A DNA stretch of 64,000 nucleotides from DATBJJ01 sp963750915 (GTDB taxonomy: Bacteria; Acidobacteriota; Vicinamibacteria; Vicinamibacterales; 2-12-FULL-66-21), in the NCBI GenBank assembly GCA_963750915.1, contig CAVVSF010000006.1:186001-250000 (forward strand). Direction: 5' to 3'. This document shows, piece after piece, positions 16,146 through 24,471 of the stretch. A program made the translations under genes and the position numbers. A model generated the notes under the pieces. That model did no database searches, had not been told where the DNA came from, and saw nothing but the letters and a program-made list of their open reading frames with translations. Numbering within the stretch: position 1 is the first letter of the stretch; each line of letters opens with the position of its first letter.

Positions 16146-16179
16146 TATCACGCCCCGCGAGAACTGGCGGGGCGTGATA
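16146..16179 (+). terminator. 13-bp perfect hairpin after the histone-like gene
   Basis: TATCACGCCCCGC (16146-16158) pairs exactly with 16167-16179 around an 8-nt loop, starting 11 nt after the stop codon. No T-run follows, so it may act as an mRNA-stabilising or Rho-assisted end rather than a classical intrinsic terminator. Confidence 0.6.
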
Positions 16180-16565
16180 CAACGACTGGAAGGCCCCTGG
16201 AGCGTGTTGCTCCGCACGTCGTTGATCCCCCACCTGCAAGCTGTTCAGTTACTTCTAGCGGATTCCTTGGCGGGATCTTCGCGTCGAGTGAAGCTCTGTT
16301 GCTACGGTGGGCAACCTTCGCGTGAGTTCTGAGCGAAGGTTGGCTTGCCATCCGTAGCTCGCTCTGCGTCAGTTCCAGCGAGCGAAGGATGGTACCCCTT
16401 CGATCGCGAATTTCAAACCCCAGCCTGCTTGGACATCCATCCGTCAGTGGCTTGATGCAATGCAGCTAATTGCCGCGGCATAAGCCACTTAGAGCGTCTG
16501 GACAGTTGCGCGGAGTGTTCAGGGGTCGGACTGCTTCCATCTCGTCATCGGCCGGACTGCGGCAG
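16180..16565. other. Intergenic stretch with a second hairpin
   Basis: No gene is seen. CAACCTTCGC (16312-16321) and GCGAAGGTTG (16333-16342) form a 10-bp inverted repeat. The rest shows no structure that I recognise. GC is lower than in the flanking high-GC regions. Confidence 0.4.
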
Positions 16566-17930
16566 CTATTTTAAAGTGTCGAGCACTTTCTGCAATTTCT
16601 GCCGACTCGCTTGCTGTGCGGGCGTCAGACTCGCGTGCGGCAACGCGCTGGCCTCCAGCGGATCCTGGCGATAGTCGTAGAGTCCGCCATCCTGATAGAG
16701 CTTGAATTGCTTATCATGCGCATAGCGCGCGAATTGGAAATTCCCCCAGCGCGGGTCGTAGTGACAGAAAATCCATTCGCGCGGCTGGCCTTTCTGTCCG
16801 CGCAATTGCGGCGCGAAGCTGCGTCCGTCAACGGTGACGCCGGCGGGCCGTCGTGCTCCCGTCACATCGGCGAGCGTCGGCAAGAAGTCGGTGAAATCAA
16901 TCAAGTCCTGGTTGATCTTCCCCGCCGGGATCTGGCCTTTCCACTGCGCGATCAATGGGACGTGCGTGCCCGCGTCGGTCGGCCTGCCTTTGTCGCCATT
17001 CATCTCGCGTCCCTTGATCGTGGAACGCAGGGCTGGGAAGGTGCCGTTATCGCCGGTGAAAATGACCAGGGTCTTTTCGCTGAGTTTCAGGGCGTCGAGT
17101 TGAGCCGTGACGCGCCCGACCAGCTTGTCCGCGTATTCGACCATGGCGGCAAAGCGTCGTTGTCCTTCTTCACGTTCCCCTTCCGCCGGAGGGTTACCAC
17201 GCCGTCCTGCACCAGGCCCGAGTTGATCGGGGAAATCGCCCGAGCCCCGATAGTCGGGCGGCTTCACCCACGGGTCGTGCGGCAGCACCAGCGGATAGTA
17301 CAAAAAGAACGGCTCGCCTTGATGCTGTTGAATGTAGTTGGCGACAAAGTCCGCCATCACGTCCGGCCCGAATTGCCCTTTCGTGTCGGGCAGCAGTTTT
17401 CCGTTCTGATAAAAGACCGGATCCCAATAGCGCGAGCCTTGCGCACCGGGCGTTTGCACACCGTTCACCCGCGTGCCGAAATGCCAGAGCAGATACTCCT
17501 GAAAACCGAAGTGAAATGGCGCCTGGAAGTCACGCTCGGACAGTTGCCATTTGCCGACCATGGCAGTTTTATAGCCGGCGTCACTCAGCATGTTGCCGAA
17601 GGTTTTCTCACTGAGCCGGAGCTCGCCGAAGCTGGTGTAATTGCGAAAGTTGTACTGCCCCGTCATCAAGGCGACGCGTGACGGCGTGCAGAGCGGATGC
17701 GCGTACGCATTCTCGAAACGCATCCCATTCGCCGCCAGGCGATCGATGTTCGGCGTTCTGTACAATGTCCCGCCGTTGGCCCCGATGGTTTCATAGCCCT
17801 GATCGTCGGCCATGATCAGAATGATGTTCGGCCGCGCCGCCGTGGGTTGTCGTGTGCTGCGCTGTGTTCCCGTCGCGCTGGCAGTGAGGCTCAGACCGGA
17901 GACCAACAGCAAGGTCACGAGTTTTCGCAT
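16566..17930 (-). CDS. Secreted arylsulfatase-type sulfatase
   Basis: 454 residues. A signal peptide (MRKLVTLLLVSGLSLTASA) precedes the sulfatase core: NIILIMADDQGY (metal-binding Asp42-Asp43), then Cys81 in CTPSR, the consensus for conversion to formylglycine. GKWQLSE, LPHDPW and FTGDNGTF complete the alkaline-phosphatase-fold metal site. It hydrolyses sulfate esters in the periplasm; the substrate is unknown. A formylglycine-generating enzyme must exist elsewhere. The start at 17930 is chosen for the signal peptide. Base composition is more balanced than in the sulfatase-like genes at 33-37 kb, suggesting a different history. Confidence 0.9.
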   Translation of the reverse strand: MRKLVTLLLVSGLSLTASATGTQRSTRQPTAARPNIILIMADDQGYETIGANGGTLYRTPNIDRLAANGMRFENAYAHPLCTPSRVALMTGQYNFRNYTSFGELRLSEKTFGNMLSDAGYKTAMVGKWQLSERDFQAPFHFGFQEYLLWHFGTRVNGVQTPGAQGSRYWDPVFYQNGKLLPDTKGQFGPDVMADFVANYIQQHQGEPFFLYYPLVLPHDPWVKPPDYRGSGDFPDQLGPGAGRRGNPPAEGEREEGQRRFAAMVEYADKLVGRVTAQLDALKLSEKTLVIFTGDNGTFPALRSTIKGREMNGDKGRPTDAGTHVPLIAQWKGQIPAGKINQDLIDFTDFLPTLADVTGARRPAGVTVDGRSFAPQLRGQKGQPREWIFCHYDPRWGNFQFARYAHDKQFKLYQDGGLYDYRQDPLEASALPHASLTPAQQASRQKLQKVLDTLK

Positions 17931-18297
17931 AACTTCCACCGTTTGCGAGGCGTAGCGGAAAAGCGCACGACCGGGTTTTTGGGCGCGTCCTAAAAACTCA
18001 CCCATAGCCCCCGGCGGAGGATACTACCGCAAGCGGGTCATGAGGCCCAGACCAATACAGGCTCCGAACGGGATCAGTCGGGCGTTTCGGGCGTCCGCGG
18101 CCGGCAGCGCGCCTCCGCGAAGTCGTAATTTTCCAAAGGACATTGAGAGAAAGTGGTGACCTAACGTTCGCGAGTTGGAACCGGATCGCGCCCTGGCTGC
18201 GTCAGCTAGAACACCTGGCTCAGCCGGTTCGTCGGCGGGACGCTTTCAGCGAATGGCTTTGATGTTCGGCCAAAAGTCGAGTGCCGGCGCAGCGGCG
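17931..18297. other. Intergenic stretch with one arm of a direct repeat
   Basis: No gene is seen in these 367 bp. It contains TTCGCGAGTTGGAACC at 18167-18182, which recurs exactly at 20012-20027 on the other side of the permuted phosphatase gene. Confidence 0.45.
18167..18182 (+). repeat. 16-nt direct repeat, downstream-side copy
   Basis: TTCGCGAGTTGGAACC, identical to 20012-20027. A CCTGGCT-containing segment follows both copies within about 20 nt. Together they bracket the phosphatase gene at 18298-19872. Confidence 0.6.
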
Positions 18298-19872
18298 TCA
18301 CTTCGTGGCGTTAGCCGCAAGCCGCACGTCGTCGGTTGTGAAAACCGCAAAAACGAACGGCTGTGATTCGAGAAAGTGCGCCAGATCGCGCAACGTCAGA
18401 TGAAGAGCCGACAGCCGGTCCTCATCGACGAACATTTGGCTGTTCTCCGGTTCGAAGGATGTAATCAGCTGCTTCGCCTCAGGATCAAACCTCTCGTGCA
18501 ACAGGTCTACGATCGACTGCGCAAAGTGTCGACGGTCCGGCGACGACGGTTCCGACGGCATGCCATGGTCCGCGGTCACCGCGAGAAGATAGTTGTTACC
18601 AACCTTCGCCTCCAGCGCTCGCAGCATTCGCGCCAGGTGACGGTCCATCGCGCCGAGAGCGACGCGGAGCTCGCTCGAATCCGGACCGTACTTGTGGCCC
18701 ACGAAATCGGCGCCCTTGTAGTTGAGCAGAATGAGATCCGCGACGTTGTCGGCGCCCACTGGCTCGCGCTCAATCATCGCCGTCATCGCATCGGCTTCGA
18801 ATGCCGGAAACAGAGCCGAATAGCGCACAGCGGCAGCCGAGTCGATGCTGTGACTCATCCACTCGCCGTCAGCCTGCCACAGTGCGCTCGCATTTCGATC
18901 CTTCAGGTACGCAGGCAGCCGGAAGCAATTGGGGTTCGTGGTCCAGTTGCCCGTCTGTTGATCGTAGCTTGCGAGCACGACTGGCGTGCCATTCAACTGA
19001 CACGCTCCATGACCCGCGAGCGGCGTCGCCGCTCGGTCGATGCTGCCCTGGGCCACGACGATCGCGCGCCCAGCCGTCGCGAGCTGCCAGACGTCTGCCA
19101 GCGTCAGTGCCATCAGATCGTGCGTCACTCCTCCAGCGAACAGGTCGTGGCGCTGTCCGTGAGTGCGATCGTACACGCTGACGCCGGTGATTCCGTGCAC
19201 GCGAGGATCGGCGCCCGTCGAGATCGTCGAGTGCCCCACTGCGGTGTTGGAGGGCAGAACGTTCACCCGCGCCTGAGTGAACCAGGCACTCTGCTGACGC
19301 AGAGCGGTCAGCGTTGGCATGGACGCGGCGTAGCGATCGAAGTAATCGCGGCGCATACCATCCAGGACGAGCAGCATCACCACTCGCGGTCGAGCAACGC
19401 CCCTCCGCAAAACCGGTAATATGCGGCCTGTCGTTGTCGGGGGCATCTGTACGCCAAGCGACGCCGCAAGCGTGGGCGCGACGTCCTGCTGCGCGGCTGG
19501 GACCGAGAACACACCGGTTTTCACCGCAGGGCCCGCAAACATCAGCGGAATCGAGACGTCATAGGACCAGGGCGACCCGTGCATGTACTCGACATTCGGG
19601 TCAGCCCGTGTGATGAAGTCGCCTTCACGCGGCACGATCAGGAGTTGGCCCGTTCGGCCGGGAAAATACGCCCGTGCGAACATGGCCAGGAAGCGCTGTC
19701 GCGTTGCGGAATCGGGTGGCGCGGCACGGCGGATTCGACGAGCGTCGCGCTCAGACGGCTGCTTGACCTGCTCGCCCGAAACCGTCCACGTGATCGCGAC
19801 CAGGCCCAGGGCGAGGAGACTGGCACCGTAGCGGGGCAACTTTGAGAGGACAAAGGTCCGCCACCTCGTCAT
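18298..19872 (-). CDS. Alkaline-phosphatase-superfamily phosphodiesterase/phosphatase with circularly permuted order
   Basis: 524 residues with an N-terminal membrane or signal segment (about 13-32). The motifs of PafA-type alkaline phosphatases are present but in rotated order. Residues 60-150 hold what is normally the C-terminal part (FPGRTGQLLIVP, MHGSPWSYDVSIPLMF, DVAPTLAASLG). The usual N-terminal core follows from 161 (VVMLLVLDGMRRDYF, nucleophile Thr210 in PSNTAVGHSTISTG), then YKGADFVGHKYGP and TADHGMPSE. The protein ends at FVFAVFTTDDV, exactly where a normal enzyme would continue into the segment found here at the N-terminus. All metal ligands appear intact. It is likely a periplasmic phosphomonoesterase or diesterase. 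Confidence 0.8.
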   Translation of the reverse strand: MTRWRTFVLSKLPRYGASLLALGLVAITWTVSGEQVKQPSERDARRIRRAAPPDSATRQRFLAMFARAYFPGRTGQLLIVPREGDFITRADPNVEYMHGSPWSYDVSIPLMFAGPAVKTGVFSVPAAQQDVAPTLAASLGVQMPPTTTGRILPVLRRGVARPRVVMLLVLDGMRRDYFDRYAASMPTLTALRQQSAWFTQARVNVLPSNTAVGHSTISTGADPRVHGITGVSVYDRTHGQRHDLFAGGVTHDLMALTLADVWQLATAGRAIVVAQGSIDRAATPLAGHGACQLNGTPVVLASYDQQTGNWTTNPNCFRLPAYLKDRNASALWQADGEWMSHSIDSAAAVRYSALFPAFEADAMTAMIEREPVGADNVADLILLNYKGADFVGHKYGPDSSELRVALGAMDRHLARMLRALEAKVGNNYLLAVTADHGMPSEPSSPDRRHFAQSIVDLLHERFDPEAKQLITSFEPENSQMFVDEDRLSALHLTLRDLAHFLESQPFVFAVFTTDDVRLAANATK

Positions 19873-20011
19873 GCTGGCTCCATCGCTTCACACCGGATGA
19901 CCGTACTGGGCCGCGAAGACACCGAACTGCTCGTGCGATTATCGTCTGCGATTGGGTTGTTCGCTGCTCTAAGTTGTTGATGCCAGTGGGCGCGAGCTGG
20001 TGAGCCGCATT

Positions 20012-20027
20012 TTCGCGAGTTGGAACC
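20012..20027 (+). repeat. 16-nt direct repeat, upstream-side copy
   Basis: Exact copy of 18167-18182, in the 235-bp spacer upstream of the phosphatase start codon. It is followed by GGCCTGGCT, partly like the sequence after the other copy. Confidence 0.6.
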
Positions 20028-20107
20028 AGGCGTTGGCCTGGCTCCGGCCCGCCGAATCGCTCATGCGGTCCGCCTGAGCCAGCTCGTGGCTCAGGCCCCG
20101 GTCAGCG

Positions 20108-20548
20108 TCAGGGTTCAGGGACTAGTTTGATCTCGGGCTCTGCGCGGAGGATCTCTCCCAGGTCCTGTGCCAGTTTCGCCACGGCGGGCTTCGTATCAAT
20201 CTTGCGAAGCCATCTCGTCACCCAGAACACTTCGGCGGTCGCGAAACAATGCCAAATGATGTTGTCCTTCGCCGGAGACGGAGCGTCGGCCGCAGCATCG
20301 TTCTCCGCGATCTGGTATTCAGTCATGTTCGCGCAGCCAACCCAGAGCATGAACGGATCGCGGCTGCACATCAGACACCGGCCCCAGTCTTCGTTGATGA
20401 TCGCTTCGACGGCGTAGCCTCTTTCCTCTAGACGCTCCTTCAGCCACCGGGCGAGTTGCCTTCCATAGATCCGCGGATTGATCTCGTCGTCCTCGCCAGG
20501 CTCGATTTCGAATTTCGAAGACTTGAACCAATAGCCTTCGTGGGTCAT
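20108..20548 (-). CDS. Conserved-looking hypothetical protein
   Basis: 146 residues starting MTHEGYWFKSSKFEIEPGEDDEINP. I do not recognise the family. It looks like a folded soluble protein: mixed helix and strand, no signal peptide, Trp-rich (WGRCLMCSRDPFMLWVGCAN, IIWHCFATAEVFWVTRWL), and a GRQLARWLKERLEERGYAVE segment reminiscent of small helper or immunity-type proteins. It is isolated in a lower-GC region rich in repeats, so recent acquisition is possible. Coding potential is supported by the absence of an equally good frame on either strand. Confidence 0.6.
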   Translation of the reverse strand: MTHEGYWFKSSKFEIEPGEDDEINPRIYGRQLARWLKERLEERGYAVEAIINEDWGRCLMCSRDPFMLWVGCANMTEYQIAENDAAADAPSPAKDNIIWHCFATAEVFWVTRWLRKIDTKPAVAKLAQDLGEILRAEPEIKLVPEP

Positions 20549-21095
20549 CGCGCAACTCTATTCCGCATAGCTGTCAGACTGCGATGAATCGCTTGGGTAT
20601 GGCCACACTGACGCTGAACTCGGCCGCAACTCACTCTTCCCGAAGGAGTGCTGATGCCAACGTTGACAAGCATAAGCGAAGGTTCGGCAGGGGACGCGCG
20701 CACAGCGAGCGTGGGAAAAATAACGGGGCCCCACGCGAGCGAAGTTTTCAAAAAGTGAACCAGACAGGAATCGAACCAAGGAAAGTCAGCCAGTGACCAC
20801 CTATGATGGCTCCATCCGCTGGGTGCGGGCGAGTGAAGCGGATCGTCGCTCGCAAGCCTTCCTGCAGGTATGGCCGGCCGTCGTGATTAAGGGGACGCCT
20901 TTCTCTCAACACCACTGGGCTCGCCAGGACCTGTTGATTCTGATCCCGAGCCGTGTTTTCAAACCCCGACTATGCCTTTGCCGTACAGGCGCTTAGGTGG
21001 CAACTGAGGCGCCCACGTCCGCTTGGGTTGAGGCTGTTCAGAGCAGGCCGATCCTGTTCTGTTGCAGCGGTTTGGATGTAGCTCGAGAGAGGGTA
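20549..21095. other. Gene-poor spacer before tRNA-Glu
   Basis: 547 bp with no convincing gene. A short segment near 20755-20785 (ACAGGAATCGAACC on the plus strand) resembles the end of a tRNA T-arm, but no cloverleaf can be formed. Composition is less GC-rich than the DNA from 21.2 kb onward. Confidence 0.4.
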
Positions 21096-21167
21096 TACCG
21101 GTACGGGGATTCGAACCCCGGTCCCGTGGCTGAGAACCACGTGTCCTGACCCCTAGACGATACCGGC
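21096..21167 (-). tRNA. tRNA-Glu (anticodon CTC)
   Basis: Folded by hand on the minus strand. The acceptor is GCCGGTA/TACCGGT with a G1-U72 wobble, as in many bacterial tRNA-Glu genes, and the discriminator is A. The D-arm has CGTCTAGGGGTCAGGAC, typical of tRNA-Glu. The anticodon stem-loop is CGTGG-TTCTCAG-CCACG with anticodon CTC. The T-arm is GGGG-TTCGAAT-CCCC plus flanking pairs. CCA is not encoded. Its 3' end faces the lower-GC patch at 13-21 kb. Confidence 0.95.
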
Positions 21168-21280
21168 ACGGGTCGAGCGAAGAGGTCTATTTTAGCAAAA
21201 ACCGCGCGGCCGCGTCCAACCCGTGGCGCCAGACCCACCGACGGCCCCATCTGCCGCATCGGCCGCGATATCATCTTCCA

Positions 21281-22660
21281 ATGAAATATCTCGTCGGACT
21301 CGTGCTCCTGCTGCTCGTCGCGGCGGGCGGCACCTACGTCGTCGCCGGCCGCATGACCCCGCCGGCCATCACCATCGAGAAGCCGGACAAGTACGTCGGC
21401 GCGGCCACGCCGCTCGAGATCGCGATCGCCTCGCCCGAGGCGCCGATGATGACGCCGCTGCGCGTCGTCTTCGAGCAGAACGGCAAGCAGACGACGCTCT
21501 TCAGCCTCGAGGAGCCGGGCAAGGCGCAGATCAGGCAGGACGGGACGGAGACGGTCCGCATCAGCGCCGAGGTCGGCAAGCAGACCATCCCCGACCTGCA
21601 GAACGGCCCGGCGAAGATCCTGGTCGAAGCCGGACGCCCGGTGGTCCGCGGCATCCGCACCGTGTCGTCCACCGCCACCCGCGACGTCGAGGTCCGGCTC
21701 GATCGGCCGCGCGTCTCGGTGATCTCGACCCATCATTACGTCAACCTCGGCGGCACCGAGTTCGTCGTCTACCGCGCGACGCCGGCCGACGTCGAGTCCG
21801 GCGTCGTCGTCGGCGACGTCGAGTATCCGGGCTTCCCCGCCGCCGGCGCGACGGTCGACGGCGTCAAGATCAGCGACCCGGCGGTCAAGGTCGCGTTCTT
21901 CGCCCTGCTCTACGACCAGGACATGAACACGCCGATGCGCGTCTTCGCGCGCGATCCGGCGGGCAACACGGCGCGAGCCGACTTCGACCACCGGACGTTC
22001 CCGAAGCCGTTCAAAAAAAGCCAGATTCCCCTCGACGACAAGTTCCTCGACCGGGTCGTGCCGTCCATCCTCGAAACCACGTCGGAGATCAAGCCGGACG
22101 GCGACAACCTGGCAAAGTTCCTCGCCATCAACGGCGAGCTCCGGCGCAAGAACGCCGAGACGATCGCCAGCTTCGCGAAGCAGACGTCGCCAGAGCTGCT
22201 GTGGCGCGGCGTCGTGTTCCACGCGTTCAAGAACAACGCCGTCGAATCCGCGTTCGCCGATCAGCGCACCTACATCTACAAAGGCAAGGAAGTCGACAAG
22301 CAGGTGCATCTCGGCTTCGACCTCGCCTCGTACACCGGGACGCCGATCGTCTCCGCCAACCGCGGCAAGGTCCTCTACGCCGAGGAGCTCGGCATCTACG
22401 GCAACTGCGTCATCGTCGATCACGGCATGGGGGTGCAGTCGCTCTACGCCCACCTCTCGTCGATCGAGGTCAAGGCCGGGCAGGACGTCGAGAAGGAGCA
22501 GCCGCTCGGCCGCAGTGGCATGACCGGACTCGCCGGCGGCGACCACCTCCACTTCACGATGCTGCTCAACGGCCACATGATCAACCCGGTCGAGTGGTGG
22601 GACTCGCACTGGATCGAGGACCGCATCCTGCGCAAGCTGCGCGCCGCCGGAGGCTCGTAG
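21281..22660 (+). CDS. M23-family metallopeptidase (LytM-type), membrane-anchored
   Basis: 459 residues. One N-terminal transmembrane helix or uncleaved signal (4-22, LVGLVLLLLVAAGGTYVVA), a long beta-rich periplasmic region, and a C-terminal LytM domain with the zinc ligands in HLGFDLAS and GDHLHFTMLLNGHMINP. It cuts peptide crosslinks of peptidoglycan, or serves as an activator if inactive; all expected residues are present. It is 110 bp downstream of the tRNA on the opposite strand and about 50 bp upstream of the cupredoxin gene, with which it may be co-transcribed. Confidence 0.9.
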   Translation: MKYLVGLVLLLLVAAGGTYVVAGRMTPPAITIEKPDKYVGAATPLEIAIASPEAPMMTPLRVVFEQNGKQTTLFSLEEPGKAQIRQDGTETVRISAEVGKQTIPDLQNGPAKILVEAGRPVVRGIRTVSSTATRDVEVRLDRPRVSVISTHHYVNLGGTEFVVYRATPADVESGVVVGDVEYPGFPAAGATVDGVKISDPAVKVAFFALLYDQDMNTPMRVFARDPAGNTARADFDHRTFPKPFKKSQIPLDDKFLDRVVPSILETTSEIKPDGDNLAKFLAINGELRRKNAETIASFAKQTSPELLWRGVVFHAFKNNAVESAFADQRTYIYKGKEVDKQVHLGFDLASYTGTPIVSANRGKVLYAEELGIYGNCVIVDHGMGVQSLYAHLSSIEVKAGQDVEKEQPLGRSGMTGLAGGDHLHFTMLLNGHMINPVEWWDSHWIEDRILRKLRAAGGS

Positions 22661-22711
22661 ATTCAGCGGCTTTTTGAGTTCGTCCGCGGCATGTGATACT
22701 CAAGTAAGGTT

Positions 22712-23476
22712 ATGCCTTCGCGCAAGTTGCGGCTGTATTCGCTGCCGCTGCTGTCGGCGCTCGCGCTGGCGGCCGGTTGCGGACGCGGCGAAGCTCCGCC
22801 GACGGCCGCGGTGCCGAACGCGCCGCGCGTCGATGCGGCGAAGGCAGGCGGGATCACCGGCCGGGTGCTTTACGAGGGGCCGGCGCCGGAGAATCCGGTC
22901 GTCACGCTCGACAGCGATCCGGCCTGCGTCCGCGCGCACCCGGAGGGAACGACGCTCGATCCGGTGATTGTCGCGGACGGCGGCCTCGACAACGTCTTCA
23001 TCTACATCAAGGACGGTCTCGGCAAGTACCACTTCGAGACGCCCGCCGAACCGGTCGTCCTCGATCAGAAGGGCTGCCGCTACACGCCGCACGTGTTCGG
23101 CCTGCGCGCCGGCCAGACGGTCCGGATCGGCAATAGCGATCAGACGCTGCACACAGTACACGCGAACACGACGGCCAACCAGGAGTTCAACCTGTCGTAC
23201 CCGCAGCAGGGCGTCACGCACACGAAGGTGTTCACTGCCCCTGAAGTGATGATCCAGTTCAAGTGCAACGTCCACAACTGGATGACCGCCTACGCCGGCG
23301 TCGTCAATCACCCGTACTTCGCGGTGACGACGGGCGGCGGCGGGTTCGAGTTGAAGAACGTCCCGGCCGGCACCTACACGCTCGAGGCGTGGCACGAAAA
23401 GCTCGGCACGACGACGCAGACAGTCACGATCGGCGAGAAGGAATCACGGGCGGTCGAGTTCAAGTTCAAGGCGTAA
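22712..23476 (+). CDS. Cupredoxin-domain lipoprotein with carboxypeptidase-regulatory-like C-terminus
   Basis: 254 residues. Lipobox LAAGC gives lipidation at Cys23. The middle is a plastocyanin/azurin-like domain: His147 and His150 in LHTVH and Cys185-x2-His188-x2-Met191 in KCNVHNWM make a type 1 copper site. The C-terminal ~60 residues (GFELKNVPAGTYTLEAWHEKLG) look like a CarboxypepD_reg beta-sandwich. Six bp later begins ctaA, so it is probably part of the same operon. A role as a periplasmic electron carrier or copper donor for cytochrome oxidase is inferred from context. Confidence 0.82.
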   Translation: MPSRKLRLYSLPLLSALALAAGCGRGEAPPTAAVPNAPRVDAAKAGGITGRVLYEGPAPENPVVTLDSDPACVRAHPEGTTLDPVIVADGGLDNVFIYIKDGLGKYHFETPAEPVVLDQKGCRYTPHVFGLRAGQTVRIGNSDQTLHTVHANTTANQEFNLSYPQQGVTHTKVFTAPEVMIQFKCNVHNWMTAYAGVVNHPYFAVTTGGGGFELKNVPAGTYTLEAWHEKLGTTTQTVTIGEKESRAVEFKFKA

Positions 23477-23481
23477 TACCC

Positions 23482-24471
23482 ATGATCTGGCTACATCGCT
23501 ACATCAAGCTCGTCGCGGCGACCACCGTGCTGCTGATCGCCGCCGGCGGCATGGTCACCAGCACCGACTCGGGCCTCGCCGTGCCCGACTGGCCGAACAC
23601 CTACGGCCACTTCATGTTCTCGTTCCCGCTCGAAAAGATGGTGGGCGGCATCTTCTACGAGCACGGCCACCGGATGATCGCGAGCACGGTCGGGTTCATG
23701 ACGATCATCCTCGCGCTCTGGATCTGGCGTGTCGACACGCGGCCGTGGATGCGCCGGCTCGGCTTCATCGCGCTCGGCGCCGTCATCCTTCAGGGCATCC
23801 TCGGCGGCATCACGGTGCTCTATCTCCTGCCGGCGCCGGTCTCGATCGGCCACGCCGGCCTGGCGCAGATCTTCTTCTGCCTCACCATCGCCCTCTCGCT
23901 CTTCACCTCGCGCAGCTGGCGCGAGGCGCGCAGTCCGGTGGACGACCCGACGCTCCGCCGCGTTGCGGTGACGGCGACAGTGCTGGTCTACTGCCAGATC
24001 GTCGCCGGCGCGACGATGCGGCACCTCGAGGCCGGGATGGCCATCCCGGACTTCCCGCTGATCTTCGGCGGGCTGCTGCCGCCAGCGTGGAACCTCGGCA
24101 TCGTCGCGGCCTTCGCGCACCGCGTTGGCGCTGTGCTGGTGACCCTCGCGATCGCGGCCACCGTCGGCCATGTCTGGTATCACCATCGCGGCCGGCGCGA
24201 GCTGACGCGGCCGGCGGCGATCCTGCTCCTGCTCGTCCTCGTCCAGGTCACGCTCGGCGCCTACGTGATCTGGACCGGCCTCCAGCCGCTCGTCAACACC
24301 GCCCACGTCGTCAACGGCGCGCTGGTGCTGGCGACCTCGCTGGTGCTGACGCTCCGGAGCGAGCGTTCGCGCTTCGCGCTCGAGGCGGATGCCACGGCCG
24401 CGCGCCGCGCCGCGGCCGGCCCGGCGGCCTCATTCGGATCGGGTCCCGTCGGGAGCACGACACGCGCATGA
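23482..24471 (+). CDS. ctaA: Heme A synthase
   Basis: 329 residues with about eight membrane helices arranged as two four-helix halves. TDSGLAVPDWPNTYG and YEHGHRMIAS contain the first-half Glu/His heme ligands, and LEAGMAIPDFPL with AHRVGAVLV the second. It converts heme O to heme A by oxidising the C8 methyl, for aa3-type cytochrome oxidase. The start is the ATG at 23482, 5 nt after the cupredoxin stop. Its stop overlaps the ctaB start (ATGA). Confidence 0.94.
   Translation: MIWLHRYIKLVAATTVLLIAAGGMVTSTDSGLAVPDWPNTYGHFMFSFPLEKMVGGIFYEHGHRMIASTVGFMTIILALWIWRVDTRPWMRRLGFIALGAVILQGILGGITVLYLLPAPVSIGHAGLAQIFFCLTIALSLFTSRSWREARSPVDDPTLRRVAVTATVLVYCQIVAGATMRHLEAGMAIPDFPLIFGGLLPPAWNLGIVAAFAHRVGAVLVTLAIAATVGHVWYHHRGRRELTRPAAILLLLVLVQVTLGAYVIWTGLQPLVNTAHVVNGALVLATSLVLTLRSERSRFALEADATAARRAAAGPAASFGSGPVGSTTRA

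Noticed and set aside
20750..20790. Possible second tRNA (ATCGAACC segment)
   Set aside because: No T-stem pairing and no anticodon arm could be found.
13100..21095. A mobile island with defined ends
   Set aside because: No integrase, transposase or copy of the tRNA 3' end was found. Only composition and position hint at it.
21038..22609. A 523-residue minus-strand frame opposite the M23 peptidase
   Set aside because: Low-complexity Asp/Arg/Val reading on the antisense of a clearly coding gene, and it runs through the tRNA.
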